From Fulvia fulva (lineage: Eukaryota > Ascomycota > Dothideomycetes > Mycosphaerellales > Mycosphaerellaceae): a stretch of DNA of 64,000 nt. Shown here piece after piece: positions 47,791 through 59,270 of the stretch (its first letter is position 1; each line of letters begins with the position of its first letter). The notes under the pieces are model-generated. The model did not search any database. It saw only the letters and a list, made by a program, of their open reading frames with translations, and was not told where the DNA came from. The stretch is from NCBI RefSeq assembly GCF_020509005.1, contig NC_063018.1, positions 2,728,001 through 2,792,000 of the forward strand. Direction: 5' to 3'. Made by a program: the position numbers and the translations under genes.

Positions 47791-47795
47791 GTATC
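47791..47795 (+). repeat. Copia target duplication GTATC, right
   Basis: Second copy of the 5-bp duplication. Confidence 0.8.
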
Positions 47796-47869
47796 TAAGG
47801 TTAAGGTTCTTAGTATTAAGTAAAGTAAGTATAACGTTACGAGTAAGGTTACGGTTACGAATAAGATTA

Positions 47870-49035
47870 ACGTGCTTTACTACCGAGCGGGCTATACTAC
47901 CGAGCGGGCTATACTACCGAGCGGGCTATACTACCGAGCGTGCTACTTCTACTAAGAACTATACTACTTCTACTTTAATTACGACGGTATCTTAATACAA
48001 CAATATCCTATAGAATCGTTACTAGGAGGACAATTCCTCTTTAGATTCTTCGCTATCTAGCGAGTCTACTTAATAGGTACGTACGTTATACCCCGACTTA
48101 CTATATCGCTTATAGCGTCGTAGCCTTAGTACTAGCCGAACACTATCTAGCGACTCTCTACTTACTTCCTACCTCCTAGTATCCTCTAGAGGTATTAATT
48201 ACGACGCCTTATCGAAGGTTAGAGACCCTCTCGACTAAATATACTTGCGCTTTCGTGCTTTCCGCTATATAAGGGCCTTGTTAGACTTACGTAGCTTACT
48301 AATCTCGCTTCGTATAAGAGCTATCTAATACGCTATCTCTCTACTCCCTCTCTATTGCCCTATTAAACGACCTTCCTCTTTCTACTACGCCTTTCTAAAC
48401 CCGTAACGACGCTCTAAGACGTAATAACACCTATTATAAACCCTGTCTCGTCGAAGTTATAGGTGTCCTAGTTAAGAATACTATACTTCTCCTTTATATT
48501 ACGTATAAGTAAGAACTACTTCTCGATAACGTCTAGATCTTCTATTAGGGCTCGCTAACGATCGTATCTACGTGTTATACGAACCTTTAGCTCACGATGC
48601 CGCCTAATGAACCTGTCTGTCTAATTAAGACTAGGGGCTTAAGACCCTTCTCTTATAGTAATAAATCGGCTATTGCTCGTATACTAGCCTTTAATAGCGG
48701 GAAATCTCTAAGATCTAGCTCGAGTATATACTCAAGTATCACCCTCTCTTCTAGCTCTATAAGCTTCTTCGAATTGGGCTCGTAGTCACCCCGAGGAGGT
48801 CGTCTATTCAATCGATACCCTAGTGTAGTTCGAGACGCGTCGTATACCTTTGCAGCAAGTCGATTCGTGATTGTCGCGTCGCGTTTCGTAGCCTGGACAG
48901 CGAAGGTCAGTTTGGCCTCGTTTGAAGACAATACACGCTGTAATGGTGGTTGCATAGCTATATCTGTGGAAGTGGTACAGTTCTTGGCAAAAGTGGCCCG
49001 CTCGGTGGTGTGGCCCGCTCGGTGGTGAAGCACGT
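47870..49035 (-). mobile_element. Pogo/Fot1-like DNA transposon, copy B (internally deleted)
   Basis: A 1,166-bp inverted relative of copy A with TA duplications (47,868-47,869 and 49,036-49,037). It has the same internal deletion point, so both derive from one deleted parent that was moved by a helper transposase. It is 34 bp longer because the left terminal repeat has four 17-bp units in place of two. The left three-quarters are RIPed. The right 200 bp, next to the gene-bearing DNA, are not. Confidence 0.82.
48653..48955 (-). pseudogene. Pogo/Fot1-like transposase N terminus (truncated)
   Basis: An open 100-codon frame from the ATG at 48,955 to a stop at 48,653 that looks like a RIP product of CAA or CAG. 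It begins MQPPLQRVLSSNEAKLTFAV. It includes an HTH-like N-terminal segment (ATITNRLAAKVYDASRTTLG, then YRLNRRPPRGDY) as in pogo/Fot1 and CENP-B-type DNA-binding regions. The frame continues beyond the stop into the second HTH (FIRRH-like, now altered) and NFDE. It would bind the terminal repeats; it has no intact catalytic core. Confidence 0.7.
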
Positions 49036-49037
49036 TA

Positions 49038-50508
49038 TATATAACGATATAGCTTAACTTATTCACTGACTTTTTATGAAGAAGTTGACTTATTTGACAC
49101 CAACTTCCGAAAGAATACAGGGCCTAGAGGCAACGGAGAGTCGTGCATGACTTCGGGCTAGTTCGTGCAGCTAGACGCTCATCCTTTGCAGGCATCTTGT
49201 CGAAGTGAGGAATCGAGCTTCCAGACATCCCACGAACATCGAAGATGGCTGGCTGGGAACAGGAAACTCATTCCTTCCCATGTGCTGTCTACTTTAGGCA
49301 CTTTCAGCGGTCTTCAGACTAGTTGGTAAGCTACACCGTTACTAGACGCTGAGAGCAATAAGGAACACGTGCTGACATTTCGAGGGATGAAACTCTCACC
49401 TCCCCATTGTGTTTGAGAGGCCGAGAGCCTCCAAGCACGAGCCGAGCTATCGGAGACATTGTTCGCGAACAATCTTCACATTGGCTGTGCGCTAATCGAG
49501 CTACCATATGTTCTCATCGCATTCCACGTATAAGGAAACTCGACCACTTGCTGCTATAGCTGCATTGGCTGTACGCGAATGATGCCTTCGACTCGTCAAT
49601 TCTTATGAGCTAATCTTCATCAAAGCTCGAGGTACATGGGTCTTGAACTCTCGAAGAGGCGTGCAGCTGAGCTATACGCGGCTTACAGGGCCCCTCCTCT
49701 CTTTCAAGGTCGTCATCAACGAGGTGTGTATGCCACTTCGAGGAAAGATCATGCATGGCGCAGCAGATCCGCGCCGGGCCGCTGCATTGCGCCAGCCACG
49801 GACCGCGTTGCCAAGGCAGCTTTGAGTTTACTGTATCACCAAAGTGTCACGGAGTAACCGTCTCAACCTGCATATGCATATGTGCATCGCGTTCACCGCG
49901 GGGAGCTCTTATGGAGTCCAAGGCTCGTACTGTTTCAGCGCACATACCATTCGAGGGAAAGCTAAGACTCTCACCATACCAAGAAGGGTGCGAGGGTGTC
50001 TACACGGATTCACGGCGGAGCGCTGCCGGCCATCGCTACCACAACGGTGGATAGTTGCTGGGTGCGTGCATTTTACGCTCCAATGAACACTCAACATCCC
50101 CACTTAATGGAAATCAGACATTGAGCTACAGCATGATGTTCATGGTCACAGCTGATGAGCTTCCAAGCCATGACGCCTCCGAAAACGCTCGACAGCGCGT
50201 CAATTGAGAGCTCTGCTGTGCTGTCATGGCAGCTACAAAAATGTTGAAGCTCCGCGACTTTCATCTTCCTGACGCGTTCAACAAAATTGCTTGGAGTTGT
50301 TTAAACAAAAAGCACTAACTGGCTTATGCCCACTGGCTCTACGCCGCTATCAAACAACATCTGAACGAGGATTGATTCTCGTTTCCATACCCCTACCGAA
50401 ACACTTTTGGATCCAGCTCGCAGACAACAGAGCTCAGGGTCAGATTCTCAAGCAAGCAGTGCTACCGCGTTGGGTGAAGATAGCTCAGCCACTGTACCAT
50501 CACCCAAC
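49038..50508. other. Intergenic DNA upstream of the STAND-type gene
   Basis: Base composition returns to normal (CpA and TpG plentiful) immediately after the pogo-like element. Short open stretches here overlap in several frames and show no domain. The 5' UTR and promoter of the following gene probably lie in the last few hundred bases, but I see no specific motif. Confidence 0.5.
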
Positions 50509-53500
50509 ATGCAGCGATCTCAAGTCTTATCTTCACCACCAACCATGAAGAGCACCCTTACAGGTGGAGCGAATGCCACAAGTGCCACCAACGGAAACGT
50601 TGCGCATGGCTATTTTTCTGGTCCAAACTCCCCATCAACTACCCGCTACTCTGTGCAGGGTGGCGGTCGCAGATCTGTGACCTCCAGATTTTCGGTCTCG
50701 CAGAGCAGCGCTACTGAAAAGACGAATGTGGTGCGAGACACTGCAATTGCTCTCAAGCGAAAGAGTGCGTCTGAACTTGGAGCTGGAGTCTCGGAGACCG
50801 CTGATAAAGTCAGCTTTATCAACTTGGTTGAATGGATCCGCTCCGAGCGCCTGTCGAGCCTGCCACACAAGGGAAGCCGATGGGACACTGTTCTGATCCG
50901 AGCTCTTTACTTTGCAGAGCGCCTGCATGGTTTCGAGACTACGCTGAAAGGCCACGCTGCAGATAGCGACGCTGCTGCACAACTCGGCTATGGCCACGCA
51001 AGACTCCTTCTCGAGGTGAGTTGGGAATTCAATGTTGGGTGAATCGTGTGCTGACAATCTGTAGCTTGGACACGAGAATTCTGCGGCTTTGGACAAGGCG
51101 TTCGGATTTCTTTACAGGTATTCATCTGCTGTATCTTCTCTATTGTCAAGATCCGAGGTTCTGAAGCTCTCGCAAGAGATCTACGAAGAGATGTGCAAAA
51201 TGTACAGCGACTTGTTGACCCTGGTGGTCGACGTCTCTGTGCGTTTCTACAAAGCTGTTCACAGCAGCTCTGGTGCTTCTGCTAGCTTGGACCTCTTCGA
51301 GGTGTTCGGGGACACGATCGTCACTTTCCGCCACCGCAGGAACAGCATTACAGAGCTCATCTGGAAGCAAGAGATTGCCGCAGACAACAGTGATATCGAC
51401 GAAGCGATTGAAGTCGGCACCCTGGATCGCTGGCTGGCTCCTCAGGACCGTGTTCTTGCGACTCTAGAGCTTGACCACACCCTCATTGCTGATGACCTAG
51501 CCGAGCATACTTGTGTCTGGTTCTCGGACGACCTTGCCAAGTTCGTGAAGGGAAAGGAGCACTCATTGTTGATCAATGGTGCACCTGGCTCGGGAAAGAC
51601 CACTCTGGCTGCGGCTTTGGCCGAGAGATTGCAGCGACCTATCGCTCGGAAGTCGTATGCCATGCTCTTCTACTCTGTCGGTGCAGTACCTTCGCAGGCC
51701 TCGACGTTGAACGTGGTCAAGGCACTTTTGCACCAGCTTCTGACTATCCGTGTTGGCAATATGCACCTCTACCACGCCATTGCGCAGGCACATGAGAAGT
51801 CTCGCTTCATACAAGACCCCGCCAAGTACGAGGAATTGTTGTGGACTGCGCTTGAAGATGCCGTACGCCACCCACTCGACAAGGGCGCAGATGTGGTCAT
51901 GATCGTGGAAGGTCTCGACGAGCTCGCGAATCCATCCGCTGGCCAGGCTCTCCTGCAGCGCCTTGTAAAAGCTGTAGGCCAGGGCACACGCGTTAAGCTG
52001 ATCGCGCTTTCTCAGACGCTCTCCCTGCCAAACGGTGTCTCTGGCACCCAGAGGACGATCGGACAAAATGACACCCGCGATGACATTCATTCAGTGGCCA
52101 TTCGTGTGCTCGCACAGTGCCCTCACTTCAGATCGAAGACAGGCCGCGAGCAAGAAACCATCATCAGCCGAATCATTGAGACTTCCGAGGGCTCCTTTCT
52201 CTGGGCCATCCTTGCATGCGAGTCGCTTCGCCTGCTCAAGACAGCTGAGAGCTTCGGCAAAGCTATCAACAATCTACAGAACCCCAAAGATTCCGTCGAG
52301 GATCTGGTCCAAGGCCTTGTTGCTGCTCTCGAGCTGAACGAAGAGGCCAAGCTTCTGTTGGCATGGCTTGTACACGTTGCACGACCATTGACTTACAGCG
52401 AGATTGAGTCTCTGTTCGCGATGCACGTTCACAGCGGGACACGCTCTGACCGCCGCGTCGACGTCCACCGCATCGTGCGTACATTGCAGCCGTTGCTGGC
52501 TGTCGAAGAGGATATTGTGCGACCACGTCACCAGATTGTGCAGACAGCTGTACGCAACCTCTTGAAGCAAGGCAAGCTCACGGTCCCCGTGAAGGATCTA
52601 CCTACAGATGTCCTGCTTCGTCTGCTTACTTACGCCAAAATCTCGCTCCCAGAGAACAAGGAGCCAACCCTGGATGATACCGATCGCAGTATCGTTGATC
52701 ACTGCTTCAGCAGATACCCATTCTTGGAGTACGTAGTTCGCTACTGGACTTGGCACTTACAACAGGCGTCGGTCGTCACACTCGGCAGGCCAGACATGAA
52801 GATTACTCCAGAGATCCAGAAGGTCTTCCCTGAGAGTACCACCTTGCCCATCCTCGAATGGCTCTGCTGGGATGATCAGTTCCCTGGCGCACAAGAAGTG
52901 GAGCTTCACGACATTGTGGGCAAGCTTCGAGCGAAGATCTTGACCGAGAAGCATCCATCCGTGCTACAAAGTTACATCAACACTACAGCCTACTACGAGG
53001 CCATGCAAGATGTCAACAAGGCCAGCCATTTGTACTACCTCATCTCCAAGATTGGCTGTGAAGTCCTGTCTGTGTCGCACCCGATTGTCATCGAGTGCGC
53101 ATCACGCTTCCTGCATCTCAGCTACTCCAGAGTTACGACCACCAGGACTGAGATCGTCACATACAGGGAACAGATCTTGATACTCCTCATCACAGCTTAC
53201 GAGCGGCAGTATGGCGTGTCATCTGAGATCGTGATGCAAACCAGAGAACAGCTCGCAGAGCTCTATCTGCACATCGGCGAGCAGGACAAGGCAACTGAGG
53301 TTATGAAAATCATTCACGGGACTGTTGGCGACTCTCACCGACATGAGTCCGACCGCACTCGTGCTCTGAACGAACAGCTGCGAGTCAGTTTCGGCAAAGG
53401 CAAGACTACCCGCGATCTTGAGACGTACAAAGATGGTGTGTTCACGGAGGAAGCCGAGGACGAAGAGGCCCTCGAGATCATCGATCTTACCCAGGTCGAG

Positions 53501-56500
53501 ATGATTCTGCGCCAAATTGAGCAGTATCGGTCCCAAAAAGAGTTCGTCAAGGCAGAGCAGACATACATTGAGCTGTGGCAAAGCCTTTCCGAGAGCTGCC
53601 GCACCACCATGTCCGTTGAGTGGCACCAAAAGAAAATTGAGGTTGTCCAGGCCTACACCGAACTCCTTGAGAGCCAGCAACGCCGATTCGAAGCCACCAC
53701 CCTTACTACCTCTTTGTGGCGCGAGTACGAGCATCACGATCTGAGCTACTCTGAAACCATTGTGTCGAGACTGACCAAATCAGCTCGCTTCTTGAAGAGC
53801 GTAGGAGAGTACAGCGCTGCACTTTCCATCTTCAGGCATGCTTCTTCATACTACAAGAACGTTCGCAAGGAAGAGTCAAAGCACACTCGCGAGCTCGAGG
53901 AGGAGATGACTGTGATCTCTCACCAGGCTCTCAAGGCATCGAAGGAAGAGAAGTCGGTGGTCAGATCGGAACATGAGCAATTGGACATGTTCCAAATTCT
54001 CATCGCTCAGTCTTCAAAGGAGGTTGAGAGCTCTACCATGACCTTGTCGAAGAGCTTGACGTCTCAATTCATCGCCACCAGGCAGTGGTCTCGAGCCGTC
54101 TCGGTCGTGCACAGTACTCTGCAGAAGACTTGGAGCTCGTTCATGGCCGCTTCGGTTCACGAGGTCACGATGACTTCTATCCATCAGAAAGAGTCCATCG
54201 AGCTCGTTGAGCAGTTGGCACTGATCTATCACGAGCAGCGCTTCTTCGAGAAATTGGAGGACGTCTACGTTCGCCTGTTCCGCGCCGCGCTGTCGTCTCC
54301 AAAGGACACCGCCGTCCTTGAGAAGGCGAAGAGCCTGCTGCTTGGCTTCTACGATCGCCGTGGCCATGTCGACAAGTCCATTTCGGTGTATCAAGAGTTG
54401 CTCGCAGTGTACCGCCGTACCCTTGGACCAACCCACGAGACCACCATCACCGTTCTCTACGAGCTGGCGACCAGATGCCGTGCCCACGCCCGAAGCCACC
54501 CGTACTACATCGAGTACTACCAACAGATTGTTACTGCACTGAACAAAGACTCCACCACCTGTTACGCTCGTGCAATTGATGCTGCTATCATTGTTGCTGA
54601 ATCCTACTGGTACGAGCGCCGATACTCGGACGCTGTTGCATCATACTCGCTCATTTGGAACACTTTCGTGCAAAAGTTCAAGGAGTTCAAGATGTTCAGC
54701 CAAGAGACGTTCGTCAAGAGTCTGTACGAGCGCTACTACCAGTGCTTAGAAGAGACCAAGGCGGATTTTGAGGCGCTTCGCACTGTCAGCTCGCAATATC
54801 GCGAGACCTCGAAGGCTGTCTTTGGTGCCAGCTCCTCTACGTACATCGAGGCCACTGTTGCCCTTGCGAGAGTTGTGCAGCATTCCGAGAAGCACACAGA
54901 GGAGTCAATCGCGCTGTACGAGGAGGCTTCTCGATCGCTATCCTCATCGAACTCGAACAGCTCAAGCTCCATCAGCAAGGAAGAGCTCACGCGATCGTTA
55001 ATCACGATCTACAAGCGTCGCCTACACACCTCGGACTCCAAGTCGCTGAGCCAAGAGACTGTCTCGCGAGCAACCAACATCTACTCCGAGCAACTCGCAG
55101 AGACTAGGAAGTCGTATGGCTACTCCCACGAGCAGACTCTCAGCAGCGTGCGTGAGCTGTCTCAGCTCTACGTTCGCCAGCAGAAGTCTGAGCTCGCCGT
55201 CAAAGAGCTCACTACTACAGTAGTTGAGATCGTGAACAAGGAGACCTCTACACAGAAGATCTACGAGTCTGCTCTGTCCTTGACCCAGACTTTCCAGGCT
55301 GCGAGCCTCACTCAGCAGTGCACACAGCTTATCGAAGAGTTGCACTACCAGCTGACTACGAGGAAGAAGCACTCCAAATCAAGCTTCAGTGTTGTCGAGA
55401 GCAGCAGTGCAGCGCTCCTATTCCTTGCCACCATGAAGTACCACTCCCGCAAGGACATCTCGGTGACTTTCTCCGAGATCATGGCCAGCTTAAAGGCTGA
55501 GTCTATCCTCTACACGAACTTTACCCATCTGATCAGTACCAAGGCTGGCCTTGACAAGGTCCTCGTTGCTGCTGCGCCTCTGCGTTATTTGCTCCAGAAG
55601 AGGAACAAGACTCTGCTCGTCCACACTGTCGAGCACGAGTCCGTGGACCTCTTCGTTTCGAAGGAGGCCGCAAATGTCCAGCTTCTCAGCAAGGAGTCGC
55701 CGCGCCATTTCGTCGTTGGTATTATGGACTACCTGGGCAACCGCAAGACGCAGGGCTTTGTTCGTGCTGTCATTTTGGCTTCTAACAAGACCGTGTCCAA
55801 GCTCATTGCTGGCAACAAGTTCCAAGATGCTCACGATGTGGCCAAGATGGCATTCATGTACGCTCAGTACCGTAACGGATATCGTGGATCGCGAGCTATC
55901 TCCCGTGGCTTCGGTCTGGCGTCTCAGCTTGATGGGCGCGGCGAGAACAAGTGCCCTGACCCAGAGTTGCGCAAGAAGCTCTTGCAACTTTCGAACAACA
56001 TCATCAAGGACATCCTCAAGATCTGCAAGGAGCAGAAGGTCAACCTCGCCCAAGTCCAACTTAACGAGTTGAACGAGCTCATTGCACTTTTGGGCGAGCA
56101 AGGCGACTACGACACCCTGGAGGTAAGTTCCATATTCTCGTTGCCGTTGTAGACATCACTAATGATCACTGTCTAGACACTCCTCAACGAACTTTGGACC
56201 ACCCGCGAAGCCCAAAAGACGTGGGCGCCCGACGTCCTCCTCCTCCTCGGCCGACGCCTCATCTCCGCCCGCTACCTCGCCGGCCGCCAAATCAAGGCCC
56301 TGCGCCTATGCGAAGACATAGCCTACAACCTTCGCCGCGTCAACGGTATCAAGCACCCAGCCACCCTCGAGACCTACGACCTCCTCGCTCAGCTATACAC
56401 TTCGATCGGCCAGAACTACCAGAAAGAGACGGCATCAGACAAGTCAGCGGCAAACCTTGCAGCGGAACACTTCAAGAAGGCGATTCTCGTACACGAGGAT

Positions 56501-56920
56501 GTCCTTCGGTGGTTGTTGAACAGCACTGAGGGCGGCGCTGCTGCTGTGGACGATGACGATGACGATATGGCTGCAACCATTCTGGCACAATACGGCGTGA
56601 GTGTCCAGAGGGCTGGTGATGCTGCTATCGATGGTGCACAAGAATCCGACAACGGCATTGACGCTGCTAAGAGATCGGAGTTGGTCAAGAGACACATGCA
56701 TCTCCTCAAGCTGGCATATCAGAGGCTCGGCTCGTGGCCAAAGCCATACGCACAGTATGAGAAGCTGAATGCCGACCTCTTCAAGTCCTTTGGAGATGCA
56801 CTGAAGGGTGCTGAGGGTGTCGAGAAGTGGCAAGTCAAGGGCTTTGGTGGTGGAAAGGCAGAGAGCACTGAGGGGACGTTCGCTGCGCAGAGCAGGAAGT
56901 GGGAGATTTTGAGCAACTAG
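50509..56920 (+). CDS. Large NACHT/STAND-type NTPase with TPR-like C-terminal repeats (3 exons)
   Basis: Exons 50,509-51,015, 51,065-56,122 and 56,177-56,920 join in phase to about 2,102 residues. An N-terminal helical region (about 1-290, resembling fungal STAND N termini; EEMCKMYSDLLTLVVDVSV) precedes the NTPase. Walker A is GAPGSGKT (341-348), and the Walker B region is VMIVEGLDEL, with Glu where NACHT proteins usually have Asp. The sensor-like LIALSQ has Gln (486) where fungal NACHT proteins usually have Arg. A winged-helix-like stretch follows (SEGSFLWAI, WLVHVARPLTYSEIESLF). From about 800 to the end are TPR-like helical hairpins (KSISVYQELLAVYRRTLG, AEHFKKAILVHEDVL). Such proteins act as signal-dependent switches, some in self/non-self recognition or defence; the actual role here is unknown. 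The start is the first in-frame ATG after an upstream stop at 50,362; 50,545 is an alternative, and a further 5' exon cannot be excluded. Confidence 0.85.
51016..51064 (+). other. Intron 1 of the STAND-type gene
   Basis: GTGAGT donor, CTGAC branch at 51,051-51,055, TAG acceptor; 49 bp. Both flanking exons are in phase 0. Confidence 0.88.
56123..56176 (+). other. Intron 2 of the STAND-type gene
   Basis: GTAAGT donor, CTAAT branch at 56,159-56,163, TAG acceptor; 54 bp. The alternative acceptor at 56,152 leads to an immediate in-frame stop. Confidence 0.88.
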
Positions 56921-57392
56921 GGTCATAATGAAGTTGTGTTTTGTGCTTGGAGGGAATAATGATGGCGCTGGGAACGATCTTGGATAGGTACTGTGATGAT
57001 AGCATTTGGTAGCACGATTGATGAATTGTACTTGTCCTTTCTGATCGTATCCTCACTGATATTTCGACACCTCATGCGTCTTGTCGACCACATCACACAA
57101 TATGACTGCCAGTGCATGTGAGATCTGGACAGCATCCTCACTTCTGTGTCACCTGTCGTCTCGACCTGTCGCGAGTTTGGAAGGCGCAACCATCAAGTTT
57201 TGGATATACCCCACTAACTTTTACTTACTAGCGCGCACGACTGAGAACAAGGATCAGTCTAGTGCGAACTTTGTTGCTCACTTTGATATAAGCCCACATC
57301 TTTTCCGAATAATCACAATTACAAGACTTCACAACAACATCGCAACACACCTTCGGACATCATCTTCAACAACCCCCAACACTAACAAGAAG
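56921..57392. other. Intergenic: 3' end of the STAND-type gene and 5' leader of the Rpc31 gene
   Basis: 472 bp with no convincing coding content. The last 100 bp are rich in CAAC/AACA (for example caacaacatcgcaacacacc), as in fungal 5' leaders. Confidence 0.5.
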
Positions 57393-58254
57393 ATGTCTCG
57401 TGGTGGACGCGGCGGCGGCGGTGGCGGAAGCCGTCTCAACGGCATTCCATTCGACGTCGATCCCACACTCGAGGAGCAGATGAACGCTTTCCGCGACAGT
57501 GAGAGAGACGATGAAGATGACTGGACCAAGACACTCTACCCAGTATGTGACGATATATATGAGCCATTCTTTTCATCAGCGATCAGGTCGTCACAAACAG
57601 CATACTTATCTTGTCATAGACCATGACCGTACAGCTTCCTCCACCACCGACCGAGAAGGAGAAGAGAGAAGTCAACGCCTGGCGTAAGCACCGTGAAGCT
57701 ATGCGCAACGGTCCATTCTTCATCGACACACCACTCACTGGCAAGCGTGACTTGTCCACCTTCAATGCCTTCGAAGATGCTGCCACCTACGGTAACAAGC
57801 GCACCAAGCGTGTAGGCGGACTGCCAAATCTGAAGAAATTGCCGATTGGTAAGAGTCACGATCACCAGGCAACGTCTGATCGATGTTCTGACTGACGTCC
57901 ATAGTCAAGGAGTGTCTACCCAAGGAGCTGTGGGACGTGGTCACTGACGACGAAGAGGGCGACGAAGAGGCAGAAGCTCCAAAGAAGAACCTCGCATTCC
58001 TCAAGAAGAAGAAGATCGACAAGCTCGCCCAGTTCGATGATGGTGCTGATGTCGACGCTGCGGCCCCTGACGATGATGACGATCAAGCCAACCCAGACGA
58101 AGAAGACGGAGACGGCGTGGAGATTCCAGAAGATGACGATTTTTCCGAGGACGACGAAGATCTTGGCAACGACTACAACGCAGAGAAGTACTTCGACGAT
58201 GGCGATGGCGTGGACGACGATGGCGATGACGCAGGTGGCGAAGATGCATGGTAA
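57393..58254 (+). CDS. RPC31: RNA polymerase III subunit Rpc31 (RPC7), 3 exons
   Basis: Exons 57,393-57,542, 57,620-57,848 and 57,905-58,254 give 242 residues, close to yeast Rpc31 (about 250) and human RPC7 (about 220). The N terminus MSRGGRGGGGGGSRLNGIPF is the glycine/arginine opening typical of the family. The middle has LPPPPTEKEKREV and LPKELWDVV. The C terminus is strongly acidic (long Asp/Glu runs, DYNAEKYFDDGDG, final GEDAW), another family hallmark. Rpc31 belongs to the Rpc82-Rpc34-Rpc31 subcomplex that enables initiation by RNA polymerase III at tRNA and 5S genes in the nucleus. Intron 1 is 77 bp (GTATGT...TAG), intron 2 is 56 bp (GTAAGA...TAG), and both junctions keep the frame. 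Confidence 0.88.
57543..57619 (+). other. Intron 1 of RPC31
   Basis: GTATGT donor and CATAG acceptor, phase 0. Confidence 0.8.
57849..57904 (+). other. Intron 2 of RPC31
   Basis: GTAAGA donor, CTGAC-type branch near 57,887-57,894, CATAG acceptor; it splits a Val codon (G|TC). Confidence 0.8.
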
Positions 58255-58314
58255 ACATGAAGCCACCACCCACCTACCCACCCCCAAACCCCTCCCCGCC
58301 CATTTGGTCCACAG

Positions 58315-59163
58315 CTGCAGGTTACGACCTATTACGCAGCACGGCAAGGAGCGCGTCACGACGAGTATGTTTACCCTTTATCGCTCGAGCCACGGCACCG
58401 AGAGCGCCGCCCGCCCCATCGAGCGACTACTCACGTATTGGTAGGCAATCCGAGCGCGTCACTACAGAAGTCTCCGAGATCGAGCGGGTGAAGGCAAGGA
58501 AAGGACTCAGTGATGACAGGTGGCATAAGCTTAATACGAGAGTTCCAGGTGGCTTTGACTTGACATGTGAGAGCGGGCGGGCAGCAGCGGCAGACTATGA
58601 GCTTGAGCAGAGGAAGAAGGAGATAGAGAATCCGGGATATCGGCGTCCAGGGCCAGGGCCGCGTATCACCGACTTCTGGAGGAACTACAATGGACGATCT
58701 AGCTGAAGGATGACTCGACCGCTCGGACGACCACGCTCTTGGCGAAAGCCATCTGGACCTGGCGCGCTTCGGCGCGTCACCACTACCACCACTTGCTGCT
58801 GCCTACGGACTCGCTGGTTGCCTGAGTCTGCGCATAGTCGCGCTGGACTCTTCGAGATAGATAGCTAATGTGATATTATAGGGCATCTGAGGATGCTGCC
58901 AACAGAGACGCCCGCCAGGCCGAGAAGGACCTGGACTCCCGCCACAAGCTACAAGCCAAGACCCGCAAGCAGTACCAGTACGGCTTGTCAAACGAGTTCT
59001 CCGAGAAGCACCGCGCTATCGCCGCGTCCGATGTGCTTGACCGCAAGTTGGGAGTGAAGATGGGCTGGAGAGAGGAAGAGGAGAAGAAGGAGGAGCTGTT
59101 CTGTAAGGCGGAGAGGACTAGCAAGGGTGTTCGCCACTACGAAGGACCTGGAGGCGTTTGAAG
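58315..59163 (+). CDS. Hypothetical spliced gene, model incomplete
   Basis: I do not recognise the product. Three coding-looking segments can be seen. A short one ends at 58,366 (TYYAARQGARHD). It is joined across an intron at 58,367-58,444 (GTATGT...GGTAG) to 58,445-58,705 (SERVTTEVSEIERVKARKGL, DDRWHKLNTRVPGGFDLTCE, ending RITDFWRNYNGRSS, stop). A third, 58,881-59,163, follows a convincing acceptor (GCTAAT...TATAG) and encodes a charged helical stretch (KLQAKTRKQYQYGLSNEFSE, AASDVLDRKLGVKMGW). I could not find an ATG for the first segment nor a good donor linking the second to the third, so start and exon structure are unresolved. It may be one gene, two, or a decayed gene. It begins about 60 bp after the Rpc31 stop. 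Confidence 0.35.
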
Positions 59164-59270
59164 ATGAATACGAAGGCATGTCATGCTCGACAGAAGAGAT
59201 GAAGCTGTACAGGGTATCTCAGATTGTAACAACCAGTCTGTAGCACACCGACGCGAAGCGCTGAAACGAC

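Noticed and set aside
1..49040. CRISPR array, secondary-metabolite cluster or effector gene in the repeat block
   Set aside because: No regularly spaced short repeats, no synthase or small secreted frames. All recognisable content belongs to transposable elements.
49640..49690. tRNA-like stretch on the minus strand (contains agctgagcta and cttgaactc)
   Set aside because: It resembles D-arm and T-arm consensus pieces, but a proper anticodon arm of the right spacing and a pairing acceptor stem could not be formed, so I do not call a tRNA.
49636..50400. Several overlapping open frames of 60-99 codons upstream of the STAND-type gene
   Set aside because: They overlap in different frames and strands and have no recognisable domain or good splice partners.
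57916..58359. Minus-strand frame of 147 codons opposite RPC31 exon 3
   Set aside because: It arises from the complement of Asp/Glu-rich codons and shows only a hydrophobic low-complexity pattern.
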